Assembly (NCBI RefSeq): GCF_016808095.1
Contig: NC_068977.1
Coordinates: 9,670,479-9,734,478 of the forward strand
Reading direction: 5' to 3'
Origin: Vigna angularis
Taxonomy: Eukaryota; Streptophyta; Magnoliopsida; Fabales; Fabaceae
DNA length: 64,000 nt
Under the pieces are notes generated by a model, which saw only the letters and a list, made by a program, of their open reading frames with translations, ran no database searches and had not been told where the DNA came from. Positions 1 through 12,187 of the stretch are shown here, one piece after another. A program made the translations under genes and the position numbers. How positions within the stretch are numbered: the first letter of the stretch is position 1; every line of letters starts with the position of its first letter.

Positions 1-229
1 TATCAACTAATTTTATTTTAATTTTTTATTTTCAATTAATTTGTTACGTAATTATTTTTATTTTATTTTTTTTAGTTTATTAATTTATTGTATTTTTAAT
101 TAATTTATAGAGTATATAAATTTAGTGTTTTTTTATAATTTGTTATTTATTTATATCTAAATTAAAATTATTTTATTTAATGAAATAATTATTATTAAAT
201 TAATGATATAATTATTAGTTTAATTAAAA
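1..229. other. AT-rich flank, no gene seen
   Basis: Very AT-rich sequence upstream of the first recognisable coding fragment. No open frame, repeat unit or terminal motif could be supported. Confidence 0.6.
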
Positions 230-244
230 ATGTTTTTGTCAAAA

Positions 245-718
245 ATGGTAAGAACACGAGGTGCATCTTTTAGTTCTCGTGGAGAGAGTTCTAGAGGAGA
301 GAGTTCTGCACAAGGTGAAGGTAGGAGACGACCTACAGCTTCGGCTTGGAAAAGACGTGCAACTCCTATTCAGGATGACCCTATAGCCGAGGACCGAGCG
401 TTTGAGGAGGAGGCATATCAGGCCTATGAGGGTCCTGTTCAGGAGGAGACATTTGAGGCCCATGACGACGATAATGAAGAGGAGGAACATGTCGATGTTC
501 CTGACATACAGGAGGAAGATGTCGATGGATTTCTTGGAGGTCCACGTGATGCTTCATTGCTGACGCTCTATGTTCAGCATGTTGCTTATGGTATTTCACA
601 GGGCCGGGTGAGTGCATAACTTAAATTTTAATTATTAAGTTTTTTTCGAATACAAATGATATTAAATATTGTTGTGTAGGATCGAGGGAAGATACTGAAG
701 TTGATCTCCATTTCAGGG
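245..718 (+). pseudogene. Plant mobile domain (MAIN-LIKE type) gene fragment, 5' part only
   Basis: An open frame from the ATG at 245 starts MVRTRG, runs through Arg/Ser-rich and then Asp/Glu-rich low complexity, and ends in GFLGGPRDASLLTLYVQHVA. That block resembles the GFPGGPxDxSxLTxYxxHVA segment common in plant-mobile-domain / MAIN-LIKE proteins, many of them transposon-associated. A consensus donor (CGG then GTGAGT, exon end 607) and an acceptor (TGTGTAG, exon start 680) join in phase to DRGKILKLIS, which matches the next part of that family. Similarity stops at about 718, where sequence of a Mutator-like element begins, so most of the domain is missing. The family call rests on recalled motifs. 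The fragment is either a truncated host gene or cargo of a transposon; non-functional is the likelier reading. Confidence 0.55.
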
Positions 719-1257
719 CCAAACGGATATGCGACATCCGTTCATGGCCTGTTATCTTCTTCTCCAAACACACACACAAAGAAAACAAAAAACACAGACA
801 AAACACGAACCACCACAACATCCACAACAAAGACAACATATTCAATACATTTACAAAAAAAGAAATTAAAGTATCATGCGAAGCAAGAAACGAAACGAAG
901 ATCCTAACCTCTCGTAGACCCAAGACACCAAGCATCACTGACCACCGCACCGTTGCACCGCCGCATTGCCGAAGCAAGAAAATGAGACTTGGAAAGTTGG
1001 GGGTGGGACTGCTTAAACGGATATGGAGGAGAGAAATAAGAGATGGGAGATAAGAAGAACGGATGTAGTGGAGTTGGGGGGTGAGAATCTAAAAAGAGAG
1101 AGAAGAAGAGTTGGGAGGTGGGATTGAGTGAAAAGTGAAAATGAATATAAAGATAGTGTTTAAGTTTAAAGTAAATAAATAAGGTTAAAAATAAAAAAAA
1201 AATATTTTTATAATTAAATTTTTTTTTGCAAATGGGGAGGTGGAGGGAGCAACACCC
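719..1257. mobile_element. Truncated Mutator-like element (right terminus)
   Basis: The right edge, ending GGAGCAACACCC at 1257, matches the right terminus of the complete element at 61425-62537 (GGAGCAACACCC before its TSD). The interior has one ACGGAT...ATCCG palindromic unit (about 725-742) like the array in that element. No matching left terminus (GTTGCTCC) is found, so the left part is deleted or replaced. It interrupts the plant-mobile-domain fragment. Confidence 0.5.
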
Positions 1258-3873
1258 ACCAAACATATATGAATCTCTTGAGCAATTTTTATTCTAGTTT
1301 AGAAGGCCTAATAGTGTGTTAGTCTATTACTAACCTTCAATGTAAAACACAGTGACTGGAGAGGTGTTTCTTCCTGCACCCCGTATAAAATGTAGAATTA
1401 CCAAACTATCCCTCATTAAAATTAAAATGAAAATGTTAAAAAGAAAACATTTCAAAAATGTTTTTTTGAAATATTTGTCTTCAAAATTATTTTTATATTC
1501 TGAAAATACTGTTTTGAGAGATATTTTCAAATCTAAAATATAAATAATTTTTGGAACATATCAAAAAAATATATTTTTGGATTTGAAAAATATTTTCCGA
1601 AACATTTATTCCATTTGAAGCCTTGAGAATGGTCCATGTCTCTTCCTTTCAAATTTGATGGCCAATCAATAGAAAGTATCCAACTTGTATTTGAAGCTGG
1701 GTGACCCAAATAGCTATACGAGGCGAAATTCTTGTAGAAATGTTTTAGAAATTCTCAAATAATTAAAACTCAATTCCAAATTCTTTTTTTTATTATAAAG
1801 TAATCTTTGCAAAGTTGTACTATAATAGTTTACCGCACTAAAGTCTAAACAACTTTTTAATTGACTGAATCCTTATTTTAATAAATTAAAATCACTTCAT
1901 GAATGGACCTTTATTAAATCACGTTTTCCACTAGGCAAATTTCACTTGTAATAGAAGTGTTAGAAATTTTAGCCAATTAAAATATAATTTTAATCAACTA
2001 AAATGTATTAGTTTGCAAGTCCAGTAAGGTAAATATCAATTTAGGTAATTAAAAATAATTTAATCAACTAAAATTAATTTAACTTATTTTAAATAGGCAA
2101 AAACATTTTCAAAATATACTTAAAAAAGAGTTAAATATGTTTTTGGTTATTTAACTTTCATTTGAAAATTGAAATTAATATTTTTTTTAAACTTTAAACT
2201 AATTTAGTCCATTCTCTTTAAAACAACATGATTTTAGTTTTTTAAACCAAATTTTGTTAATTTTATTTAAAGTTTTAAACATGTTTTTCAACTAATATAA
2301 AAAAAATGTAGATAATGTTAATAATTCAAATACTATTATTAAAGTTTGAAACGTTAAATAAACTTAATAAAATTTGGTTAAAAGAATTATATTTATACAT
2401 TTTTAAAGTTGAGAAATTAAATTGGATCAAAGTTAAAATTAAGATACCAACAAATATTTAACTCTTAAATAAATAATCAATCAAGATCAATCATAGTAAA
2501 CTTTCTTACACCTTAAATGTAAACTTATAACTCAAAAACACTATAAACTACAAAATCAACCTAGCAACGCATCATTCATAATTTTATTGAAGAGGTCAAA
2601 TTTATAATAAGATACACTTTACATTATCTTCGATTCTGACATTCATATTTTTAAAATTCGACGTCTACTTTTTACTTGGTCATCTTGACACCATTTTATA
2701 CCAATTATTTTTCCTCTTTTGATAAATTTGATTAGAAATTAGTTTACAAAGCATCTACATGGATAACAGAAAAAACCGCAAATGCTAAATGATAAAAGAT
2801 AAACAAAAGAACAACAAAAAATCATTCCCATAAATAATGTAAATAATGTAGTTCTACTTAAATATTAACAAACTTCACACTACGATCATAAGAGAATTTA
2901 CTATAATATAAAATTACAATTTTATTTTATTTTTTCTTCAACAAACTCTCAGTCATAAACATTACAATTCTTAGTTTCTATCGAAACTACAATTACAAAG
3001 TTTTATTTATAGAACAAATATCATTATAATTGACACACAAGTCTAAATTAACAAAAAGACACATAAATATTAGTTATTAGTAGAGAAAGTCAAACCCACC
3101 ACCTCTTTTATCCCTTTCCAACTTTTATTATTACACCATTTTATAACTCCAACTTCTACCACCTCGACAACTAAAATTGGTGTAAACACAAAATATGTTT
3201 TAAACTTATTTATATATTTTTCATTGATTATGTTTTGATATACAAAATTTTATTTTTATTACGATTTTGTCATCTATGATGAATAATTTTTATCCGTCAG
3301 GTCATCGTAGAAAAAATATTTTTCCACGGTTTGCAATCGTAACAATAGTAATGCACACAATAATCAAAATAATAAAACAAAGTAAATGAATATATAAGGA
3401 AACACTTTCCTAGGACGTATGAAGATGGTGCTAGGTTGATTGTTTCCTGAGATTCAGATTTTTTTGTTTTAAAAAAGACAACACGCGCAAGCGTTTAATA
3501 ATAAACAAATGTTTCGTGCCAATATTGTCGCCGTACCTCACGGATTCGGTGTTGCAGTGAGACTTGTTCGTGGTTGACGTAGGCAATTGAATTCTTCACT
3601 CAGTAGCGTGATGAATATGATATTATTGTACGAGGAAAAACAATCAGATTGCATTATTCTTTTACTATTTTAATAAAAAATAAGTTTAATAGTTGTATTG
3701 ACCACTAACATTTTATATATCTATTTCAACTTACACTTGCGATAAAAAATACTATAGTGTCATACTGAAAATATACTAATAATTATGACTAAATATTCTG
3801 GCACACAATAATACCTAAATCAAAGGAAAGGGCGTGGGTTCTGATCGACCATATATACATATATTAGGATAAC
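1258..3873. other. AT-rich intergenic sequence, no gene seen
   Basis: Long AT-rich stretch with no supportable coding region. The only compositional contrast is a short less AT-rich patch around 3400-3640, which has no long open frame and no recognised similarity. Confidence 0.5.
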
Positions 3874-4049
3874 GATACTTTGACAATATTTTTTTGACAA
3901 CATTTTAACATCATTTACGTGTCATTCTGTGATTGCTCCAAAATTACTTCACAATCAATAATAATAATCATAAACACTAACATGAACCAATCATAGAATG
4001 ACACGTAAATGATGTTAAAATGTTGTCAAAAAAATGTTGTTAAAGTATC
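3874..4049. mobile_element. Palindromic MITE, about 176 bp
   Basis: The left arm (GATACTTTGACAA...) and the reverse complement of the right arm (GATACTTTAACAA...) agree over about 70 bases with only a few mismatches. They share the internal blocks TTTTTTTGACAACATTTT and ACGTGTCATTCT. The arms are separated by a short AT-rich centre. This is the fold-back structure of a miniature inverted-repeat element. Target-site duplication is not clear, so the superfamily is not assigned. Confidence 0.7.
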
Positions 4050-6094
4050 ATTATTCTATATATTATTGTATTTTTTATAAACTTTCAAATGATTTACATG
4101 CAATTTTTTTACTTTTTTATTATTTTTTTTAACTTTTTAGCAGAAATATCATTCAATATTAGATTTGTCAACTTACTCATGTTTTATGGATAACCCTGAC
4201 CCATCTTGATAAAGTTTTTTTTAGAGGTTCCTGGGACCAAAAAAAGTCTCAACTTTCAAATCCTCTTTCAAATGAGTTAAATCAAAGTTAAGGTGAGGTT
4301 AATCATACTATAAAATTTTTAATTAATTTTTAGAAACAATATTATTTATATATAAATATAAAATTATATATTTTATTAGATAGTCTAATATATTATAATT
4401 TTTAATGTTATATATCATACTTATTATTATGTTATTAAATAAAATATATAATATATAATTTAATACTCACTATAATTATTATTAATTTGCATCGATATAA
4501 TATATACTATAAACTATATATACATCAGAGTCAATTTTCTTTTGTGAATATAGAGTTCAAAACTTATTAAACACTTAGATTATTTTTTTATTCTTATTTT
4601 TTTTAAGATAAACATGTTAAAAGGAAAAATGGATATGATAATGTTAATTTGATATTATTAGAAAAAGATTAAACAAAAAAACAAATTAGAATTATCTTTT
4701 GGTTAAATATATGTTTTTACACGTATGTTATGAATAATTGTTTTATTTTAATAAATGTTGTTATAGAACATAATTTCTTTTATCTTATACTGTGATCACA
4801 CTTATTTGATGAATAATTAATTATAAAATAGACATTTTATCTATTATTTTTATAAGAGAAAAAAAAAAATGACAAGAAATTGTAACACACTCTGTATTTG
4901 AGATTTATAATCATATTTTAATATAGACTTTGTAATCTCTACTTACTAGCTCTATTTATTTTTAATATTTATTTTAATTAATGTTTAAACTAGCACTAAC
5001 TATTTAATTTTAGTATTTATTAAAGTTAATTAAATTATTTATTTTTAATATTTATTTTGATTATCATTTTATATTGATGGATATTTATTTTAATTAACTT
5101 TTTATGTTGATGTTAATATATTTAATTTTAATTTTTATTTTAGTTAATTAAATTGACACCAACATAAAATTAATTTTATATATTATAATTACCGTCAATG
5201 CATAAAGTGTATTTTTTATATTAAATGTAACAAGAATTTATGTAAAAAATATGTATGTATTTTTTCTCATTGATTTTTTAAATATTTTTTTTTGTTTTTT
5301 TTACATTTGGACAATAAAGTGATATATATTTATAGTTATATATATATATATATTTATTGATATATTGTTAGATATAATTAGATAATATTATAAGATAATA
5401 ATAATAATAAAATATATTATTTAGAAACTTATCATAATTAATTAAAATAAAGTTAATTTTATTTATTCTCAAAATATTGAGTTTTTATAAAAATAATAAA
5501 ATTAAGTAAGATTTAGTATATCTTTTATTTATATTTGTCAAGGTAGAAACTCTAAGAAAAAGAGAAAAAACTTTGAGGATATAATAAGAATGAGAGTTTG
5601 ATTGAATAAAGTCTTTTGAAAATTCAATGATACTATTGAAGGATATTGTTTATTCTAATAAACATGATTAACGGAAACCACTTAAGGGGAACTATACTTC
5701 TGGATGTTTTTGTGTGATGGTGCATGCATGGAATTGTTTGCATAATTTTTATGTGGTGCAGTTTTGTTATTTATTATTCCTTCTGATTTTAATGCCATGG
5801 TGCTATTTTTCCCTCTTTCTTTTGAATGCTCTTCATTTTTGTTTAATTATTGTTGTGCAATCCAATCATGATGGTATATACGCTGCAGTTCTTTTAAATT
5901 AATACGCCATTCACCATTTATTATAATTAGAGTACAGTATTCTGGGTTTACGAATTATGGTGCCATACGGTTGGCTCTACAGTTTATAATATTTTTTCTC
6001 TTGATACATATTTTAATCCCATTTATAATATAATAAAAAAACTATTAACTAATAAATATTAAAACATAAAATAATAAATAATTAAATTAAATTA
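4050..6094. other. AT-rich intergenic sequence, no gene seen
   Basis: Extremely AT-rich with TA runs (for example about 5335-5352). Short open frames here have no recognisable motif and lie in low-complexity sequence. Confidence 0.5.
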
Positions 6095-6265
6095 AATGGG
6101 TTGGTGAACGACTCACCACGTATTCAATTCGGGTATGTCAGGTTATAAGTTAACTAGGTTGAAAACTATTCCACATAAAAAATTACATTTTTTTCAACTT
6201 AACTCGGTTCAAACCCGTAGTGAATCGGGTTGGCTCACGAATTACAACCCATTTTGACAACACTA
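6095..6265. repeat. Possible hAT-like non-autonomous fragment
   Basis: The segment opens with AAATGGGTTGGTGAACGACT and closes with GGTTGGCTCACGAATTACAA followed by CCCATTTTGACA. The outer parts are roughly complementary (AAATGGGTT against AACCCATTT). The wording resembles termini of small plant hAT-type elements, but no target-site duplication could be confirmed. Confidence 0.25.
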
Positions 6266-7672
6266 ATATTTTTTTAATGAGGAGCAAATTTTCTTCAATA
6301 GACCATTATTATTTCATTATTATAATGGTTTCGCATGGTGTAACGTTGTTCCTTGAATCTATATATGTTATGCAATATTTACCATCCTACTTTCAATTAA
6401 AACAAGCCACATATTCTATAAAGTTTTTATACCTTTCTTTACATTAGTAGCATATAACCAACATCGGGAGATTGAAAATTCATTCACTTTATTTTAGATA
6501 GCCTCTTCTCTTCTCTTCTCAAACTTTTCTCGAACGATGTTTAATGAGCATCACATGTAATCTTTCTTTCATTTGATACAAATGCATGTTAATTAATTAC
6601 TTTATGTATGACTTTTGTTTGTTTTAACGGATTATTTTTTGTGATCTTGTCCTTCATAAGCGCATTCTCCTTTCTCTCTCATTGTGATGAAACTTTATTC
6701 CGACGAACCCACCTTTTGAAGGTTAGTTTTGGTTTTCGTTTTGAAGAACTTATTTGTTGAACTTGTTTGTTGTTGTTGTTTAATTGAACTCCTTTGTTGT
6801 TGTTGTTGTTTGATTGAACTTGTTTGTTGTTGGTTATTATGGTTTGTTGTTAGTTATTATGGTTTGTTGTTGATACTACACTACACGTTCATAGTTCATG
6901 CTTTATAAAATACCAAACACTGAAATTTGTTGTTTTTTTTGGTTTAACAAAATTCGATGTTAAGTTAACGTCGTATATTAACAAAATTCGACGTAAATTT
7001 AACGTTTCATGATATGATGTCGTTTGCAAATTCGCCGTTAAAAACATAAAATATTTGACCATTTAATATGAATGAATATTGATGCACATTCATGGGTAAC
7101 GTGGATTTTCTTTCATCCATACCATTCTACTTTTATATTATACGGTGCTGGTAAATAATATCTTATAATATATATAATATATTGTTGATCAAACCATTAA
7201 AAACAAAAGTGATATGTAGTGGAAATAATAATATTGGAGTTTTAAATCACAAATATTGCCTAAAAAACCAAATAGAATAGAAGAAATGTAGAGAAAATTA
7301 TTGATAAACAAGGAGAAGTAAAGTAATATATTGTATTATGAATTCTACATGGTGACAATTCTAAGTTGGAAATTTGATTACATAGATCACCAAAACGGAA
7401 CAACAACCTATGACTTAAGTGTAGTCAAAGAAACATGCACCTTCACATGGGAACACTAACAACAAGACAGGGCCTATTATTTTCTGGTTATGTTAGGTCA
7501 TGGCAAAGTAAAAAAAATGGACCATGGTTAGTTGAAAAGACATTAAAATCTTACAAGTATACTTAAAAGCGTATTTATATGAGATTGAGTCCGCATAAGC
7601 TATTAATCTAATAAACTATTAATATCATTATTCTCTGTCTAAAACTTTAAAAACGATAAATTAAATGAATAG
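6266..7672. other. AT-rich intergenic sequence with a TTG-rich minisatellite
   Basis: No gene seen. About 6760-6872 is a degenerate minisatellite built from TTGTTG runs and TTGAACT / TTATTATGG variants. About 6949-7015 has two rough copies of a TAACAAAATTCGAYGT-type unit. Confidence 0.5.
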
Positions 7673-8845
7673 ATCTTTGTCAGACCCTGGAAAATAACGT
7701 ATGTTCTCTGGAGTCCGTGTGGCAGTCAGAGAGCGAGACACCTCAGCAACGCACGTGGCGACCGCAGGACGAGACACCTCAACAGCAGACGCCAGGTGTC
7801 ACGCTGCATGGAGTCGGGAATGACAAGCGCAGTGGAGTCCGTGTGTTAACCGGAACGCATGACACTTCATTAAGCGAACACCAGGTGTCATGCCGAGGGG
7901 AGTCGGAAGTCAGAAGTCAGTAGTGGGAAGCAGGTGTCGACTGCAGAGTGGACGTGCGTTCGACGGGGGGAAGCAAAACTAAAATTCTCAGAAAAACGCT
8001 TCACTCTCTGCGCACCCCTTTTCCCGATTTTTGAAGAGAACCTTTCTCTCCTCCTTCCCTCTGCGTTTTCTTAACCTTCTCTCTAAGAAAAACACCTGTT
8101 TCATCTCCTCCGATCATCATTCAGGCACCAGTTCTACACTCCCGGCGTAGAGGACGATCGTTGGAATCGATCAGTTTAAGATCCTGAACTGGTAAGTTCA
8201 TCCTTTCTCCATTCCTGTCTTTTTCCGTAACATGCAAACCCAGGTTCTCGGTTGCATAAGTTGAATCTATCATCCTGAGTAATTTTCTGGTCTATATTGG
8301 TTGTAGTGGTAGAAAGCGTTGTAGAATGTTGAGACCTCTGTTAGTAGGAGAACCCTAGCACATATCTGAGAACGTTTGACCACCTTTAAGAGGTAAGGGA
8401 AGCTTATTTGATTTAATTCGTATGTTGTGTTTTATATGAACGTTAGTTATTTGACTGTATGAGTATAATGCATGGTGTTTGATGAGATTGAATTGCATGA
8501 ACGTTGCTGATTTATGGTTGGGAATGAAATACATGAATTTACATGATATGGATTGTATGAAATGTGAGAATTGATGTTGATATGAACGCATGAAAACTAT
8601 GAGATTGCATGATGAGAAATGAACTGGAATGAAAATGGATTGTATAAGAATTTTCCCATAATAATGTACGTTCGTTGCTGAACGGTCTTTGACCGTTCGG
8701 TTTTCCCTTGTAACATAGAAAAAAATGGGATTCTTTCATTTGGATAGAACCCTAGTTGAGGACGAGCGTCCTCGTGTTATAATACTATGCTTGAGCGTTC
8801 GGCCAAGCACAATTGTATTTGGTATTCTTTGATAAACTCCATTTT

Positions 8846-8847
<2 letters not shown>

Positions 8848-8876
<29 letters not shown>
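8848..8876. repeat. TA microsatellite
   Basis: Uninterrupted alternating T/A run of about 29 bases inside the solo LTR. Confidence 0.9.
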
Positions 8877-8879
<3 letters not shown>

Positions 8880-8954
8880 ATAGTATATTTCCCCGTTCGT
8901 AAACACTACCTTGACAGTCCATTAGTATATTTATCAAATCTACTGTTATAAGTT

Positions 8955-9100
8955 AAATGGTGCTCGGTCTTATACCAAGCGCTCGTATTGAGAAGTGCTC
9001 GGTCTTACACCTAGCGTCCGTTCTAAGTAGTATTCGGTCTTATACCAAGCGCTTGTATTGAGTAGTGCTCGGTCTTATACCAAGCGCTCGTACTATTGTA
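8955..9100. repeat. LTR-internal minisatellite, about 4 units
   Basis: Roughly four imperfect copies of a unit containing GTGCTCGGTCTTATACC followed by AAGCGCTCGTATTGAG. It corresponds to the GACGAACGCTCAG / GACCGAGC array in the LTRs at 46-56 kb read on the other strand. Confidence 0.7.
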
Positions 9101-9552
9101 TAATCAATATTGATAAAATAGCGTTCGTCCAACTGTAGTAATACTTTCTTTTACCATGATCGGTCATTTACTGGCATTGGATTTCCGTATGTGAACTATT
9201 CTAAATATAGTTCTTAACATCTTGAATATTCTTCTTGCATTGGATCCGGCCTAAGGCCTCCATACTTGATTTATTTTTTAAGTATTGGTTTGAACTCAAG
9301 AGAGTCAGTTCATTCAACTGACTCACGTGGTAAATACCGTTCGTTATATATTGCTTTGTTTTACTCGGTTCATTTCGTAAATCCAAAAGTACTCTCTTCG
9401 CCTTAGTTTGTTCTGAACGGGATAATCATTGATCTCTTCTTATCGTCCGTCCTCGTTCTGAAGAGTGCTGAACGTTCGTTATTTTATGTCCTGGTAACTG
9501 ATGATGAAATTGATAATAAAGTGGAAGATTATAAAGGGTGAACAGTATATGA

Positions 9553-9860
9553 CACTACAAAAAAGAAGGGCGTTACCGAAGGCCAGAAGCCCTCGGAAAA
9601 TGCCAAAAGCCGTCGATAATGGATGTTTACCGAAGGCCTATCGATGGCCAAAAATCCTTCGGTAAATCCCTTGTCGCTAACCATTACCGAGGGCTTTCGC
9701 CCTTCGGTAATTACCGAAGGGCGAAAACCTTCGGTAATTACCGAAGGTCGAAAGCCCTCGGTAATGAGCAATCTAGGGTATTTACCGAAGGGCGGAAGCC
9801 TTCGGTAATGGGCAGACGAGGGCATTTACCGAAGGGCAAAAGCCTTCGGTAAAATGCAGA
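9553..9860. repeat. Left terminal and subterminal repeats of the CACTA element
   Basis: About ten motifs of the type TTACCGAAGG(G/T) or CCTTCGGTAA, in both orientations, often paired as short palindromes around variable 8-12 base spacers. In En/Spm-type elements such subterminal motifs are the binding sites of the TNPA-type protein; that role here is inferred. The short open frames across this region are repeat artefacts. Confidence 0.85.
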
Positions 9861-10196
9861 GCAGGTTTCAGAAAAATGGTTTTCCCTCTGCAACCCAGAC
9901 CTGTATAACAAATTTCATTTACAAACAGACCTGCATAACAGTTTTCAAACACATACAAAGATCCATAATGTGCATCTCAAAGATCCAAACAATGATCAAT
10001 ATCCAAGGCACATCAAATAATCCACAGGACATCCATTAATGTATAAATAATGTATTTATAGTTCAAACATAAAACAATGTAACACAAGGATGTTGTAACA
10101 TCCAAAGTCTGGAAGTACATCTAACATTGAAATGATATCAATTCAAAATGTTCTAATATCGAAATGTTTGTCTAACAAGTAATAAGAAAATGAAAC

Positions 10197-12021
10197 CTAA
10201 TAATGTACATAACTATCATCAGAATGATTTTCATCATCCTGCTCCTCTATTGATGGCTGGACTGGTGTGGGTTGGACTGATGAGGGTTGGACTGATGAGG
10301 GTTGGACTGAAGTGGGCTGTTGAGTGGCAGCAGGTAATGAGGAAGGTCGTGATTGGGTGGGAGGGATATTTTGTACGTCCTGTGAGGTTTGAGGCAAGAC
10401 AGTCATGACCAGGGCCTTCAAATTTGTAAACTCTGCTCTGAGATCAGTGAGCTCCTGGTCACGTTCATGGAGTTCCCGCCTGAGTTGAAGAACCTCGTCA
10501 GGAGTACTGGTGGAAGAAGAAGGCTGGTGCTTCAGAGTACCTCCTTTGGATGCTGTATAGTTTGCAGCAAGCTGTCCCGCACCATAGACTCGTCCCTTTT
10601 TCTTCCCACCAACGGTGTCGATCCAGCACTGCGTCCTACGGATGTCATCATCTGCATTACTGGCATCATCCGGTGTAGGAGCTGACTCATGTTCAGATCT
10701 AACCTGTGAAAGTCTCGTAGAAAAGTCTTCCTGTTGAAACATTAAAAGCAATGTCAGGGAACGATAGTATAACATAAATGAACAATTACTAATAGTGTTA
10801 TTTGCTTACATGAGTCTTCCGAGATCTTTCATCAACAAATTGATTAGTTCCCTTCCAGACGTGAGTCTGTGCAAAGACCTCATCAACATGGACCGCCCGT
10901 CCTAGAGCCTGTGCCTGTAACATAATTAAGAATTACAAGCGTACATATGAAAATACAATATACATAACTTATTTATGAAAGAAAAAGTTATGTAATGAGA
11001 TTATACCATACGAATGGCATGCTCATGAATGGTGATCGACCCACCAGTATGCAGGGTGCCACCCCTTTCAGACGCTCTGTTCCGCTGGGCTTTGGCACAC
11101 TTATTGCGGAACTCTACTGTATTCCAATGGGCCAGTAAAGAGTTCCAAATGTGCTCACCCAGCCAGTTAGGGCGCTGTCCTGCAATCCGGGCATCCCTAA
11201 ACATCTCTGACAGCCGATGAGATGCTTTCATGTGGAAATTTCTGTGTATCTGAGTTTCATGTTCAGGTTTCCACTGCACCTTCATCTGTAACATTAAAGA
11301 GAACAAACATTGATTACAGAACATACTAAAATAAGACGGACATTAGTGTAATAGATTGCTCACCTGAAAGCGCTGCCAGAATGGCTTTCTGTCGTCATGA
11401 GGTATTGCTCCCCAAGTAGGCCATGGAGTTAAAAACTGTTGCTTTATTGAACGTGTGATGGCCTGGGAAGCAACCCTAGATGGAATAAACCTGCATAACA
11501 AAACTCATTTCAATTACAATATGGTTTAAACATCAAATGATATCAACAGATTATAAACTTACCCTTTACCATAGGGCTCAATCCATGGTCGATCATGGAG
11601 GGGCGGGTCAAGATCTTCAGCATCACCACTTGAATCTGGATGAGGAAGGTATAGAAGTAGGGTCAGGGAGAGGAGTGGGGGTAATAACAATAGGGGGAGG
11701 AGTGGGGGCGGCAATAAGAGGAGGAGGAAGAGGGTCTGCTGCAGGGGTTGTAGAAGGGTGTGCTGTAGGAGGAGGAGAAGGGTCTACTGCAGTGGTAGTA
11801 GAAGGGTGTACTGCACGAGGAGGAGGAGTAGGGTCTACTGCTGGTGTAGGAGTCTGTATACTAGGGGTAGGAGGAGGCCCCACAGATGATGAACTACCGG
11901 GAGCAGGGGTAGGTAGTCTAGCAGGCACCCTAAGTACATACTTTGGTGCCTGCCGTTTCCTCTTTGTAGGCCTTGCTACCCCTTTTCCTTTATCAGGAAG
12001 CTCTGTACCTTGTCCTGTCAT
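10197..12021 (-). CDS. TNPA-like CACTA protein (Transposase_24 / Ptta type), five exons, probable frameshift in exon 1
   Basis: Minus-strand exons inferred from splice consensus and phase: 11563-12021, 11364-11490, 11007-11285, 10810-10914, 10197-10730. Exon 1 starts MTGQG, has a basic KRKRQ patch and a long Pro-rich tract. Its end reads DRPWIEPYGKG, continuing in exon 2 as FIPSR and in exons 3-4 with GQRPNWLGE, GGSITIHEHA and a DEVFAQTHVWKG / FVDERSRKTH block. These are typical of plant Ptta/En/Spm Transposase_24 proteins. The last exon has a coiled-coil-like stretch (LRRELHERDQELTDLRAEF) and short VQPSSVQPS repeats. The Pro-rich frame opened by the ATG stops at 11623, whereas DRPWIEP lies in another frame. 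Either exon 1 carries a frameshift near 11630-11700 or a small intron was missed. Family members are thought to bind subterminal motifs. Confidence 0.75.
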
Positions 12022-12187
12022 TACTGCATTGAAATGGTTACAAACAAAGCGAATAAATATAAATAAATAAAGAAGGATGAATTGTTTTCAAAGTCAATGT
12101 ACAAGTAATTGCATACAACTTAAAGATGGTATTTTAGATAATGGTAATGAAATGATAGTCCAATTTGCTTCCATAGATGTTCAACAT

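Larger units (their letters stand above)
7678..9552 (-). repeat. Solo LTR of Ty3/gypsy family, first part (split by CACTA)
   Basis: The LTR begins TGTCAG at 7678, directly after ATCTT (7673-7677). Its partner end (...GTTACA) is at 23564 and is followed by ATCTT (23565-23569), a perfect 5-bp target-site duplication. The sequence aligns with the reverse complement of the LTRs of the complete element at 46122-56310, for example the shared opening TGTCAG and the GGAGTCCGTGTGGC region, but is clearly more diverged. No gag-pol lies between the two ends once the CACTA is removed, and the reconstructed LTR is about 2.68 kb. It is therefore a full-length solo LTR, in the orientation opposite to the element at 46 kb. 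Confidence 0.88.

Noticed and set aside
6185..6220. GGTTCAAACCCGT string reminiscent of a tRNA T-arm
   Set aside because: No acceptor stem, D-arm or anticodon arm could be formed around it.
6870..7040. CACTACA string followed by ACGTCG/AATTCGACGT repeats, resembling a CACTA end
   Set aside because: Only the short string matches; no partner terminus or TSD found.
9529..9852. Frames of 61-98 codons in the left CACTA end
   Set aside because: Made of subterminal TTACCGAAGG repeats read in different frames.
11537..12070. Plus-strand Gly-rich frame of 177 codons
   Set aside because: Antisense of the Pro-rich exon 1 of the TNPA-like gene; no domain.
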